64,000 bases of DNA from Crateriforma conspicua. Lineage in GTDB: Bacteria; Planctomycetota; Planctomycetia; Pirellulales; Pirellulaceae. The notes below the pieces were generated by a model. It saw nothing but the letters and a program-made list of their open reading frames with translations, had not been told where the DNA came from and searched no databases. The position numbers and the translations under genes were made by a program. Positions 45,589 to 54,948 of the stretch are shown piece after piece (within the stretch, counting starts at the first letter, position 1; each line of letters starts with the position of its first letter). The DNA lies in the NCBI RefSeq assembly GCF_007752935.1, contig NZ_CP036319.1:4816501-4880500 (forward strand), in the 5' to 3' direction.

Positions 45589-46836
45589 ATGATCCGCAAA
45601 AGCCCCCTGATCGTCACCCTGATCTGCGGCCTCTGGGCCAGTCTTTCGCCGGCACCGGCATTCGCGTCGATCTCTCCCCGCTTTCCCCAGTGTGCTGCGA
45701 TCGATGCAGACCTGCGTCGACTGCAATCACAAATCAGCGAGTTCGATTCTCAACTGGTCCAACTGGACCAATCCGCCTGGCGGTTCGGCGAAGGGATCAA
45801 AGTCGGAATCAAAACGACCAGTCTGATTCGCGACTTTGATCGTCGATTGAAAAAGTTGGCCGATCGCTTGACGCCTTATCAATCGGTGCCGCACGTTCGC
45901 ACCGCGGCGCGTCATTTGAAGAAGAACGTCGAACGATTGCAGAGTCAAATCGCAAAGGTTCGCAAAAAGGCGGACAAGTTCGAGGCAGACGTTTTGAAAC
46001 CGGCCCGCCAGCGTGTCAAAAACCTGCGACAGACCATTTCCGGTGGCCGCATCAAGTTGGCAACCTTGCGTCGCGACATCGGCGTGTACCGGCATTCGCT
46101 GTCTCAGGCAACGGAGATCGCTGCGACGCATCGCCAACTTCATCAGACACTCGAATTCACCGCTTCGCAGCATCGCCGTTCCATCGACCAAACCGTCGAT
46201 GCGATCGAACGGCTGGGCCACCAATCCCGCTTGATCACATCCTCGTTTCAAAAGATCGACGGCGTGTTCGCAGCTTTCGCAACGGTCCATCAATCGGTTC
46301 AGCAAAGTGGCGACAAGATGAAAGCCAGTGAAGAACTGGTCGGCCGCATCGATGACGTGATTACCAAACCGATTCGAATCAAAAACCCGATCACTCGAAA
46401 GACGAAAAGCTTCAGCGTTCGCGAAATCTTGGAGAAGCCTCAAGACATCGCCGGAATCATTCTGAAACCGCTGAACAAGATCGTCGACAAGCTGCTTGAT
46501 CCCCTGCTAAGCAAGCTGAAGCTGGAGATCCCGTCGCCCAAAGGTTTGACGGAACTGTCTCGACAGTTGGACGAAGCCACACGCATCAGCCGTACCGCTG
46601 AACAGCCACTGAAAATGATTGAATCGTCTCTGATCAAGCGATTGCAGTCGGCCATCAAAACACTGACGTTTCAGACCCAGCAAACCCAAAAAATCGTTCG
46701 CCAACTGCCTCCCACGCCGGCCCCCATCGGCCAACCAGTTTCGCGTCCCGAAAAAACCGTGCGACCAGATCCACCATCCACGCCCCCCAAGCAGACACCC
46801 GCTGCCGACATGCCGGCCATGTTTTTGGGCTTCTGA
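45589..46836 (+). CDS. Secreted coiled-coil protein, unknown function
   Basis: The protein has 415 residues: a signal peptide (MIRKSPLIVTLICGLWASL), then long heptad-like helices (LRRLQSQISEFDSQLVQLDQ, LKKNVERLQSQIAKVRKKAD), a middle part with KPIRIKNPITRKTKS, more helices, and a Pro-rich tail (PPSTPPKQTPAADMP). No enzyme motif or membrane anchor is seen apart from the signal. It is followed by a serpin 117 bases later. I do not recognise the family. Confidence 0.75.
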   Translation: MIRKSPLIVTLICGLWASLSPAPAFASISPRFPQCAAIDADLRRLQSQISEFDSQLVQLDQSAWRFGEGIKVGIKTTSLIRDFDRRLKKLADRLTPYQSVPHVRTAARHLKKNVERLQSQIAKVRKKADKFEADVLKPARQRVKNLRQTISGGRIKLATLRRDIGVYRHSLSQATEIAATHRQLHQTLEFTASQHRRSIDQTVDAIERLGHQSRLITSSFQKIDGVFAAFATVHQSVQQSGDKMKASEELVGRIDDVITKPIRIKNPITRKTKSFSVREILEKPQDIAGIILKPLNKIVDKLLDPLLSKLKLEIPSPKGLTELSRQLDEATRISRTAEQPLKMIESSLIKRLQSAIKTLTFQTQQTQKIVRQLPPTPAPIGQPVSRPEKTVRPDPPSTPPKQTPAADMPAMFLGF

Positions 46837-46953
46837 AAACGGGCGCGGCGTGAAGCCGATGTGGTGTGTCCATCACCCAACGCTTGTCCGTTCACCGCCG
46901 CGTTTTTGTTGAGCTTCTTCTTCTCTCGTTCGTCCGCCTATTGATAGGAAACC

Positions 46954-48234
46954 ATGATGTCACTTCAAAGCTTGAAACACCCCACCCGTCGCTGGCTTCA
47001 ACGCCGATCGCTGGCCATCGCGGCGATCACCCTGCTGTTATCGATTCCACTGGCGTTCGTGTCCGCCCGCACGGTCGCAGAAGAAATGCGTTCTGAACCG
47101 TTGGATTTATCACCGTTGGTGTCGGAACAAAATCGTTTGAGCATCGACATGCTACGGCGTTTGTGCAATGCCGACGACAAGAACATTTTTTGTTCCCCGA
47201 TGAACATCCACATGGCTCTCAGCTTGTTGGAACCGGCCGCCAATGGTCCGACAAAGGATGAACTTCGGTCATTGTTGTATCGGGATGAAAACCCTGATTC
47301 GCTGTACCGATCGTTCATTGAACAAATGACCGACCAAGACCAAACGGGCGTCGAGATATCGATGGGGTCCAACCTGTGGTTGCGTTCGGGCTTGGACATT
47401 CGTTCCAAGTATGAAAGCCTTCTCGCAGACCGCTTTGCCGGCGTCGACCACGCCGACTTTCTTCATGAACAAGACGAATCCATTGCCGCGATCAACGACT
47501 GGGTCTCCGACGCCACTGCAGGACGCATTCCCAAGCTAGCGTCGCGTGACACGGTCACCAAAGAAACGCTGATGTTTTTGGCCAGTGCCATTTACTTCAA
47601 AGGTTCTTGGTCGGAAGCATTTTCAAAACGGTCGACTCTGCCGCGTGACTTTACTCTGGCCGATGGTACGACCAAGGAAGTCCCGATGATGCAGAAAAAC
47701 ATCCACATCCAAACGATGGATGGCGACACCTATCGCATCGGAATCCTGCCTTATGGCGACAAGATTCGTCGCATGGAAATGGTGATCTTGTTGCCGGATA
47801 GGCACGACGGGCTGAACTCCATGATCGACCAAATGGATTTAGGCACACTGAACACCCAATTGTCCATGCGTCCGAAACGACGTGGCACGTTGGTGACCCT
47901 TCCGAAGTTTGAATTGAGCAGCAGTTATGACCTGATCCCCCATTTGCAACAGATGGGAATCAAAACGGCGTTCACCGACGCGGCAGATTTCTCGGGAATG
48001 ACACAACAAGATCGCATCAAGCTGTCCGTCGTTTGTCACAAAGCCGTCATTCAAGTGGACGAAGAAGGAACCGTTGCAGCCGCGGTCACCGGCGTCGGCG
48101 GCATCCGAGCCACCTCGGTGCCACCACCACCGCCGACATTCAATGTCGATCGGCCGTTCGCATTTCTGATTCGTGACAACCAAACGGGAAGCATCCTGTT
48201 CGTCGGACGCGTGAATGATCCTTCGGCCAAATGA
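46954..48234 (+). CDS. Serpin (serine/cysteine protease inhibitor), exported
   Basis: The protein has 426 residues. An N-terminal hydrophobic segment (LAIAAITLLLSIPLAFVSA) suggests export or anchoring. The body matches the serpin fold: NIFCSPMNIHMALSLLEPAA, ASAIYFKGSWSEAF, PMMQKN, VILLPDR, LPKFELSSSYDL, and the C-terminal FNVDRPFAFLIRD followed by GSILFVGRVNDP. The hinge is EEGTVAAAVTGVGG, close to the small-residue hinge of inhibitory serpins, so it should be able to trap a protease. The scissile bond falls near IRATSV; counting from the hinge puts Ala at P1 with Arg at P2, but an offset is possible. PPPPP follows. AGGAAA precedes the ATG. Confidence 0.93.
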   Translation: MMSLQSLKHPTRRWLQRRSLAIAAITLLLSIPLAFVSARTVAEEMRSEPLDLSPLVSEQNRLSIDMLRRLCNADDKNIFCSPMNIHMALSLLEPAANGPTKDELRSLLYRDENPDSLYRSFIEQMTDQDQTGVEISMGSNLWLRSGLDIRSKYESLLADRFAGVDHADFLHEQDESIAAINDWVSDATAGRIPKLASRDTVTKETLMFLASAIYFKGSWSEAFSKRSTLPRDFTLADGTTKEVPMMQKNIHIQTMDGDTYRIGILPYGDKIRRMEMVILLPDRHDGLNSMIDQMDLGTLNTQLSMRPKRRGTLVTLPKFELSSSYDLIPHLQQMGIKTAFTDAADFSGMTQQDRIKLSVVCHKAVIQVDEEGTVAAAVTGVGGIRATSVPPPPPTFNVDRPFAFLIRDNQTGSILFVGRVNDPSAK

Positions 48235-48315
48235 ACGCGGCCGATGAACAACACCGCCGAAGCTTAACGCTTCCCTAGACCACTCTCAGCCCCGTAACAC
48301 CAGCAGACATCCACC

Positions 48316-48828
48316 ATGACGATTCACATTCGATCCATCTTGATCCTGCTAAGCCTGTGCTGCGTTGCAACCGCAGACGAACCACAAGACGAAAGGAAAA
48401 GATCGGAACGCGCCAACGCCGTCAGTGCGACTCGGATAGACAGCACGGCGCGACAGATCAAGCGTCCGTGGAGCTGGTCTGGGCCGGCACGTCAGATTCA
48501 CCCCAGCCGCACCATGTGGTCGAACCTTTGGGACAACCTACTTTCGGTGCCGGATGTGTTGCGCACGGCTCATCCGGAACTGGAGGATGGTGCCGGAATG
48601 TTGGTCACCAGCGATGTGACCCTGGAGTATGGGAAAGTGAAATTCACCGCCGGCGAGATCATCTTGCAAATCGACGAGATTCGATTGACCAGGAAAGAAG
48701 AACTTCCCATGCGAATCAACACCGCTCGTGTCGCTCGCGTGTTGATGCCCGATGGCAAGATTGTTCAACGGGACATCCCGGCTTGGCGGGTGCCGATTCG
48801 CCCCCATCCTCCGATGCCCAAACGTTAA
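48316..48828 (+). CDS. Small secreted protein, unknown function
   Basis: A 170-residue protein with a signal peptide (MTIHIRSILILLSLCCVATA). The mature part is basic and has no motif I recognise; the centre (AGMLVTSDVTLEYGKVKF) looks beta-rich. It follows the serpin by 81 bases on the same strand and may be co-transcribed. Confidence 0.65.
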   Translation: MTIHIRSILILLSLCCVATADEPQDERKRSERANAVSATRIDSTARQIKRPWSWSGPARQIHPSRTMWSNLWDNLLSVPDVLRTAHPELEDGAGMLVTSDVTLEYGKVKFTAGEIILQIDEIRLTRKEELPMRINTARVARVLMPDGKIVQRDIPAWRVPIRPHPPMPKR

Positions 48829-48952
48829 ACGCCGGTCTGCAAACCGTCATCCTGGCGAAAGCAGCGTTCGGACCGATGGAAGCCAAAGAATGCCAACGAA
48901 ACCAGTCGCTGGATTCGGTAACTCTTCGGGACCTTCGGTTGTCCATCTCGTT

Positions 48953-49213
48953 TCAATCGAGCATTTCAGGATCGGGTTCGCCTTCATGAGGCAGCCCGAT
49001 TTCTTCGTCCAACCATCGCCCCAGATCGATTTGTTTACACCGCACGCTGCAAAACGGCGGGGCCTGTGTCTCATCCAGCAAAAAACCGGTCCCACAAATC
49101 GGACACGTCATTGCCGACGGATCTCGCCGAACCACACTGCGTCGTGATGTCGATGGTGTGGGTTGCGATGAGGCCGAACGGTTTTTCACGTTTGAAGTTT
49201 CTTTCCGGTCCAT
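48953..49213 (-). CDS. yacG: YacG-type zinc-finger protein (DNA gyrase inhibitor family)
   Basis: A small protein whose C-terminal part has the YacG zinc site: CPICGTG, then FCSVRCKQIDLGRWLDEE, with four Cys ligands and the conserved D-L-G-x-W. E. coli YacG binds and inhibits gyrase. The start is uncertain: ATG 49213 gives 86 residues with a Ser/Arg-rich front; ATG 49111 would give 52 residues starting right at the zinc site; the frame is open to an ATG at 49345. Confidence 0.8.
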   Translation of the reverse strand: MDRKETSNVKNRSASSQPTPSTSRRSVVRRDPSAMTCPICGTGFLLDETQAPPFCSVRCKQIDLGRWLDEEIGLPHEGEPDPEMLD

Positions 49214-49414
49214 CCGTCGATTCACTTTCGATTGGTTCGATGCCGTTCGTTCCGACGCTGCGGTCGTCGCCCGTTCACGGGGACGTCGGAGGCTTCCGCG
49301 GCTGAGGTATCCATTTTTTAATCCCATCGCGGCCGCGTCCAGCATACGATAGAGAGGTGTCGTCCCCCCGCAACAGCGTCACCCGCCACCGTCCTTCCGC
49401 CCCACCACCCATCC

Positions 49415-50656
49415 ATGGTCTTCCGCGCACCCCAACGCACGACCGCCGCAACGTTGCCAATGCGCACGGGTTTTACATTGGCCCTTGGCCGTTTGTCGTT
49501 GGCCGTCATGTTTTGCGTCTGCGCATCGGCGACGGTGACGATCGCTGCACAATCCAATCCCAGTGAAACCAGTGGTGATACGGAATCACAGGCATCGTCG
49601 ACCACGTCACGATCCGACGCCGATGGCCAGGATTCGCAACCCGCCGACGTCCCAGCACCGAAACCGTATTCACCCGCGGTCTTGGCCCAGGCCGTTGAAA
49701 TCTTGGACACCCATGGATTGAAACCTTCGGGACGACAGATCATCTGCACGACGGCCGGTGAGATATCACGTGCATTGTCGGGGCTGCCCAAACAACGACG
49801 TGAACTTCGGCAAATCCGCCAAGCTTGGCAGCAAGCCACGTTGATCGAAAACACGATCGTCGAGCAATTGTCTCGGCTGAATCGACAATACGGCGAACTC
49901 AATCTTCGACTGGCATCCACTCCGGTCATCAGTGGGCGAGACCACAACAAGATCGTCGCGATGATCAACGCGACGGCCGCGAAAACAAAACAGTTGGCGG
50001 CCGACCGTCAAAACGCCAAGCTGAACGTGGACAAACAGGCGTCACAGTTGCATCAAGCCGAGTCGGATTACGCAGAAGTCGTGATGGCGATTCGTGCGGA
50101 CTTTGATCAATTGCGTGATGCTTTGGCCGAAAGTTTGAAGGACCGCAAAGTGTCCATCGCCCTGTCGGTCACCAATCGCAACTTGAACACCCCCGCCGAA
50201 CTGACGGCCGACGACATTTTGGCACCGGTCCTTCGTCGTCTGGAGGCGGAAGAATCCGAGGTATTTCGCGAAACGATTGAACTGGAATCCGAGGGCAACG
50301 GTTTGTTCGTCAACGTGACCGTCGGCGGCAAGACGACCAAGATGGTGCTGGACAGCGGGGCATCGATCATCAGCCTGCCGGCAAAAACGGCCGCCGAATT
50401 GGATATCAAGATTCCCGCCGACGCGCCGGCAATGCGGATGGAATTGGCCGATGGCCGCGTGATCGGCGCCCGCGGTGTCACGTTGCCGTCGGTGCGGGTC
50501 GGACAATTCGAAGCGGAAAACGTTCGTGCCGCCGTCTTGGACGCTTCCGCTTCGTTTGCCCAGCCGCTGCTGGGAATGAGCTATCTGGGGCGGTTCAAAT
50601 TCGAAATCGATGCCGCAGGCCGGACGCTAAAAATGCTGCGTATCCAAGGCGATTGA
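49415..50656 (+). CDS. Secreted retropepsin-like aspartyl protease with coiled-coil region
   Basis: A protein of 413 residues (or 398 from ATG 49460, nearer the signal peptide TGFTLALGRLSLAVMFCVC). A Ser/Thr/Asp-rich stretch is followed by long helices (about 125-245) and a C-terminal single-lobe aspartyl protease domain of clan AA: VNVTVGGKTTKMVLDSGAS with the catalytic D-S-G, then GVTLPSVRVG and PLLGMSYLGRF. Such proteases act as dimers, and the coiled coil could bring two together. Substrate unknown. Confidence 0.8.
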   Translation: MVFRAPQRTTAATLPMRTGFTLALGRLSLAVMFCVCASATVTIAAQSNPSETSGDTESQASSTTSRSDADGQDSQPADVPAPKPYSPAVLAQAVEILDTHGLKPSGRQIICTTAGEISRALSGLPKQRRELRQIRQAWQQATLIENTIVEQLSRLNRQYGELNLRLASTPVISGRDHNKIVAMINATAAKTKQLAADRQNAKLNVDKQASQLHQAESDYAEVVMAIRADFDQLRDALAESLKDRKVSIALSVTNRNLNTPAELTADDILAPVLRRLEAEESEVFRETIELESEGNGLFVNVTVGGKTTKMVLDSGASIISLPAKTAAELDIKIPADAPAMRMELADGRVIGARGVTLPSVRVGQFEAENVRAAVLDASASFAQPLLGMSYLGRFKFEIDAAGRTLKMLRIQGD

Positions 50657-50836
50657 CCGCCATTTGCTGGGCGACCGGACCGCCCACGCTGGTTCGGCCT
50701 TCTTTGCCCCGCCTTGCTGATGTCCGGTCGACCGACCACGATGTCGGCCCATCGGCCGCGTCGCAGGCATCCGCTGCGACCGACCGAAAAATCGACCACT
50801 GAACACTCGGCCCCCAACAATCGACCGGTTCAATCA

Positions 50837-51595
50837 ATGTCTGCAACGGATTCGCCCTGTGCCGTCGTGCTCGCCGCTGGCAAGGGCACGCGGATGAAAA
50901 GCGAACTGCCCAAAGTGCTTTGCCCCGTGGTGGACCGCCCGATGATCCATTTTGTGTTGGACGCATTGTCGGCGGCCGGCATCGAACGAAAGATCGTCGT
51001 CGTTGGCTATCAAGCGGACTTGGTCCGCCAGGAGCTTAGCGGTCGCAAAGACCCGATCGAGTTCGTGGAACAAACCGAACAGCTGGGGACCGGTCACGCG
51101 GTGCAAATGTGTCGCGACGCATTGATGACGCAAGCCGGCCCGACCATCGTGGTGGCGGGCGATTCGCCGCTGATTCAATCCGACAGTTTGAAAACCCTGC
51201 TGGATCACTTCGCCAAAACGCAACCGTCGTTGCTGATGGGTACGTTGAAGAAAGACGATCCCACCGGGCTGGGTCGCATCGTTCGTGATGAAGACGGCAA
51301 CTTTATCGGCATCGTCGAACACAAAGACGCCACGCCGGAACAGTTGGCGATCACCGAAGTGAACATGAGCACGTACCTGTTCCAAACCCCCGACTTGCTG
51401 TCGTCGCTGAAACAGATCAGCAACGACAACGCACAGGGTGAATACTACCTGACGGATTGTCCGGCACTGTTGCGGAAATCAGGCAAGGCCGTGGACGCTT
51501 TGCCCGTGCTGAAGCCGTGCGAAGCTCTTTCGATCAACAATCCACAGGAGCTGCAGATCGTCGACGAAACGATGCGATCAATGGGTTATGCGTGA
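50837..51595 (+). CDS. glmU: UDP-N-acetylglucosamine pyrophosphorylase (uridylyltransferase domain only)
   Basis: The protein has 252 residues from ATG 50837. It shows the nucleotidyltransferase motif VVLAAGKGTRMKSELPKVL, then EQTEQLGTGHAVQM, VVAGDSPLI, GLGRIVRDEDGNFIGIVEHKD and QGEYYLTD. It makes UDP-GlcNAc from GlcNAc-1-phosphate and UTP for cell-wall and lipid synthesis. The left-handed beta-helix acetyltransferase half of bifunctional GlmU (about 456 residues in E. coli) is absent. It overlaps prs by 8 bases; a glmU-prs pair is also known from Bacillus. Confidence 0.92.
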   Translation: MSATDSPCAVVLAAGKGTRMKSELPKVLCPVVDRPMIHFVLDALSAAGIERKIVVVGYQADLVRQELSGRKDPIEFVEQTEQLGTGHAVQMCRDALMTQAGPTIVVAGDSPLIQSDSLKTLLDHFAKTQPSLLMGTLKKDDPTGLGRIVRDEDGNFIGIVEHKDATPEQLAITEVNMSTYLFQTPDLLSSLKQISNDNAQGEYYLTDCPALLRKSGKAVDALPVLKPCEALSINNPQELQIVDETMRSMGYA

Positions 51596-52538
51596 ACTGA
51601 AAATCTTTAGCGGTCGGGCGAACCCGACGCTGACTGAAAAACTGTGCCGGCACCTGCATCTGGAGCCCGCCAAGATCTCGTTGGGACAATTCCCCGACGG
51701 AGAGAATTTTTGCAAGCTAGATGAAGACGTGCGCGGACGCGACGTTTTCTTGATACAGCCGACATGTCCACCGGTCAACGATCATTTGATCGAACTTTTG
51801 ACCATGATCGATTGCTGCCGCCGCGCCAGTGCCGAACGGATCACCGCGGTCATCCCGTACTTCGGTTACGCGCGGCAGGACCGCAAGGACGAAGGCCGGG
51901 TGCCGATCACGGCCAAGCTGATCGCCAACTTGATCACCCGCGCCGGTGCCGATCGCGTGTTGGCGATGGACTTGCACGCGGCCCAAATCCAGGGCTTTTT
52001 TGACGTCCCGGTGGATCACTTGTATGCGGCCCCCGTGCTGAACGATCACTTCCTTAGCCGCGGGCTGGACGAAGACGAAATCGTCGTGGTCAGCCCGGAC
52101 GAAGGCAGCATTAAACGTGCCGTCGGCCACGCCAAACGATTGGGCGGCCCGCTGGGAATCATCGACAAACGTCGCAGCAGCGCATTGGAAGTCCGCCAGT
52201 CGACCATCATCGGTGGTCCCGTCGAAGGACGCATCGCACTGATGTTTGACGACATGATCAGCACCGCCGGTTCCATCTGCGGCGCGGCACGCTTGGTGCA
52301 CGACGCGGGCGCCAAAGAAATTCACATCGCATGCACCCACGGCGTCCTGTGCGGTCCGGCGATTCATCGCCTGCGCGAAGCCCCGATCGATTCGGTCGTC
52401 GTCACCGACACGATTCCGATTCCTGCGGAAAAACAATTGCCCGGTATGGTCCAGCTGTCTGTGGCCCCGCTGCTTGCCGAAGCCATCAAACGGATCCACC
52501 ACGACCAATCAATCAGTGAACTGTTCCGCGAACGCTGA
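51588..52538 (+). CDS. prs: Ribose-phosphate pyrophosphokinase
   Basis: The protein has 316 residues, the normal length. It starts [16 protein letters not shown] and has [44 protein letters not shown] and the PRPP-binding [14 protein letters not shown]. It makes PRPP from ribose-5-phosphate and ATP for nucleotides, histidine and tryptophan. It overlaps the end of glmU by 8 bases, so the two are translationally coupled. Confidence 0.97.
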   Translation: MRELKIFSGRANPTLTEKLCRHLHLEPAKISLGQFPDGENFCKLDEDVRGRDVFLIQPTCPPVNDHLIELLTMIDCCRRASAERITAVIPYFGYARQDRKDEGRVPITAKLIANLITRAGADRVLAMDLHAAQIQGFFDVPVDHLYAAPVLNDHFLSRGLDEDEIVVVSPDEGSIKRAVGHAKRLGGPLGIIDKRRSSALEVRQSTIIGGPVEGRIALMFDDMISTAGSICGAARLVHDAGAKEIHIACTHGVLCGPAIHRLREAPIDSVVVTDTIPIPAEKQLPGMVQLSVAPLLAEAIKRIHHDQSISELFRER

Positions 52539-52600
52539 TTGACCAACTTGCGCCACGTGACCATTTCTCCGACAACGGTTCTTCCAAGAGATATCCAACG

Positions 52601-53638
52601 ATGCAACGACGACGACTCGGCCGCAGCGGTATCGTCGTGTCCGACATCTGCATGGGCACAATGACGTTCGGTTCCCAGTGCGATGAATCGACTAGCCACG
52701 AAATTTGTGACGTCGCACACGATGCGGGAATCGATTTCTTTGATGCAGCGGAAATCTATCCCGTTCCACCGAAGCGGGAAACGGTCGGCAAGACCGAAGA
52801 AATCTTTGGCAATTGGTTGAAGCGACAAACACGCGAAGCGGTGATCGTTGCCACCAAAGTCACCGGTCCGGCGCACGGCTGGTTCGCCGCGCCGGTCCGT
52901 AACGAACACTGTGCGATCGACCGGCATCAGATCATCCGTGCCTGCGAAGCTTCGCTGCGTCGTTTGCAAACCGATTACATCGATCTGTATCAGATCCACT
53001 GGCCCGACCACGGCATGCCGTATCACGAAGTGTTGTCGGCGTTGACGGAATTGCGGCAAAGCGGCAAGGTCCGAGTCATCGGCTGCAGCAACGAAACCAG
53101 CTGGGGAGTGATGAAAAGCCTGTGGGAAGCCGACACCTATGGACTGGATCGCTACCAAACCGTTCAGAACAACTTCAGCCTGATCAATCGCCGTTGCGAA
53201 AGCGAACTGGCACAAGTGCTTCGTAAAGAGGGCCTTTCGCTGTTGCCTTATTCGCCTTTGGGCGGCGGCGTGCTAACGGGCAAGTACAACGATGGGCCCC
53301 CGCCCGGCGGACGGTTCACCGAATACCTGACCAACGGCGGTGACCGGCAGAAGCGGATGGCTCAGCGATTCGTCAATGATCGATCACTGGAAACCACCAG
53401 ACGCCTGGGCCAAATCGCCGAAGACTTGGGCGTCAGTGTCACCGCGTTGGCGCTGGCCTGGAGCAAGCAACACGACTTCGTCGCCAGCACGATCGTCGGC
53501 GCCACCTCCGTCGCACAGCTGAAAGAATCACTGGAGGCGGACGACCTGATTTTGGACGCCGAAACGTTGGAGCGGATCGATCAGATCGATTTCGAAATCC
53601 CCAACCCGATGACCGAAGACGGGCTGCGACGACTGTAA
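52601..53638 (+). CDS. Aldo/keto reductase (Tas-like)
   Basis: A 345-residue TIM-barrel oxidoreductase. The catalytic set is visible: Asp and Tyr in FFDAAEIYP, Lys in VATKV, His in YQIHWPDHG. The NADPH site region follows ([39 protein letters not shown]). The length and the [11 protein letters not shown] loop match the Tas/YdjG-type subgroup. Substrate unknown. It lies 62 bases after prs on the same strand. Confidence 0.92.
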   Translation: MQRRRLGRSGIVVSDICMGTMTFGSQCDESTSHEICDVAHDAGIDFFDAAEIYPVPPKRETVGKTEEIFGNWLKRQTREAVIVATKVTGPAHGWFAAPVRNEHCAIDRHQIIRACEASLRRLQTDYIDLYQIHWPDHGMPYHEVLSALTELRQSGKVRVIGCSNETSWGVMKSLWEADTYGLDRYQTVQNNFSLINRRCESELAQVLRKEGLSLLPYSPLGGGVLTGKYNDGPPPGGRFTEYLTNGGDRQKRMAQRFVNDRSLETTRRLGQIAEDLGVSVTALALAWSKQHDFVASTIVGATSVAQLKESLEADDLILDAETLERIDQIDFEIPNPMTEDGLRRL

Positions 53639-53800
53639 CGGCAAGCCGTCCTCACCACATCGCCCGTCGGTTCGGTGGGCGATGACGGAGTGTCCGCTGG
53701 TGACGATTGGACGGATTGCGCGGAGACAGAACTTGGCAAATTCGCCGCGTTCCTGTCATTTTCCCGACGCCAATTGGTTTTGCGAACTAGCTTGGCGTCC

Positions 53801-54418
53801 ATGCGCTACATGATCCCCGTGGTCGCATGGATGCTATTGACCGCACCGGCCATCGCAACGGATTGGCTGACGCTTCCGAGCACCTACACGCATGACCCCG
53901 TCAGCGGTCAGCGGGTCACCCAGTACGCGCCCACGGCAATGCCATCGGTGGAAATCGACCCGACGTATCGCAGCAGCGGTTATCGCCACTATCGCAGCAC
54001 ATTGGCTTATGGCCAGTCGGCCGACAACTATCACAACGTCGATACCTGGGGAGATCCCGTTCGACCTTACGGCGAATGGCGTTTTCCCTATCGGCCTTAC
54101 AGCACGCCGTACGCCAATTGGGGTGCACCGTTCGCCGGCCTGAATCTGGGCTACGGCTATCCCGCCCCCTATCCGCCGGGTGCCGGAAACGGTGGCGGCC
54201 CTGTAGGTCCCGGCTGGCAACGTCCGGGCAATGGCCAGCGCCCGGGCAACGGTCAGCGTCCGGGCAACGGACTGGGCCGCCCCGGCAAACCGCCCGTCTT
54301 TGATCGCCCGGGCAATCCCTATCCGGCGGGTGGAAACAGCCCGTATCCGGTCGCGCCCTATTACGACGGTTATTATCCGCAATACCGGAACCAAACCGAC
54401 AATTCTCGCGGGCGCTAG
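53801..54418 (+). CDS. Secreted Gly/Pro/Tyr-rich low-complexity protein
   Basis: The protein has 205 residues from the ATG at 53801. A signal peptide (MRYMIPVVAWMLLTAPAIA) is followed by a Tyr/Pro/Gly-rich chain including three QRPGNG units and a tail YYDGYYPQYRNQTDNSRGR. No domain is recognised. It looks like a structural, envelope-associated protein. It converges on the small secreted gene at 54426-54710. Confidence 0.75.
   Translation: MRYMIPVVAWMLLTAPAIATDWLTLPSTYTHDPVSGQRVTQYAPTAMPSVEIDPTYRSSGYRHYRSTLAYGQSADNYHNVDTWGDPVRPYGEWRFPYRPYSTPYANWGAPFAGLNLGYGYPAPYPPGAGNGGGPVGPGWQRPGNGQRPGNGQRPGNGLGRPGKPPVFDRPGNPYPAGGNSPYPVAPYYDGYYPQYRNQTDNSRGR
54218..54271 (+). repeat. Three tandem 18-base units encoding QRPGNG
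   Basis: Three near-identical units, differing only at third codon positions, inside the low-complexity protein gene. Unit-number change would keep the frame. Confidence 0.85.
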
Positions 54419-54425
54419 GCGCAAA

Positions 54426-54710
54426 CTATCGACGGGCACCACGCAGTTGATCGGTTCCCAGCAAGATGCGACGCAGCGGGCTGCCCTGCAACTGTCCGGT
54501 CGCGGCTTGATGGCGATAGCGAATCGTATTGCCGTAAACGTGCAACGGTCGTCCCGGACGTTTTTCGATCGGCATCGCCTTGACGGTTTGGCGGTACTGT
54601 CCGGTCGGCACAATGACGCGGTCCCAACCGGTCGGTGAAGTGGCCAATGCCGACGAACCGACGGCCGAGACAAATGCGAAAGCAAGTAAAGCGATTGCGA
54701 AGCGTTTCAT
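54426..54710 (-). CDS. Small secreted protein, unknown function
   Basis: A 94-residue protein with a clear signal peptide (MKRFAIALLAFAFVSAVGSS, ending ALA). The mature 70 residues are basic (IVPTGQYRQTVKAMPIEKRP, RPLHVYGNTIRYRHQ). No family is recognised. Only 7 bases separate its end from that of the low-complexity gene on the other strand. Confidence 0.65.
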   Translation of the reverse strand: MKRFAIALLAFAFVSAVGSSALATSPTGWDRVIVPTGQYRQTVKAMPIEKRPGRPLHVYGNTIRYRHQAATGQLQGSPLRRILLGTDQLRGARR

Positions 54711-54948
54711 CGTCCAAGAATCATGCGGGTCAAACAAACAGGTTGCTAACGACAGTCTAGTATTCTTCTGTGGCAAACGCGGCCTCGTCGATACCTGATT
54801 TTTCGAACAGTTCGGGCATTCCCCGACGATGCACGGCCGCGACGGCGATCACTCTCCGCTGCATCCGCATGTTACGGGCAAAACCGATGAACAAAACCCC
54901 AGGGTGGGCGTGCGATCATTCCCGACAAGCTTCGCCGCCTAGCGAGGC

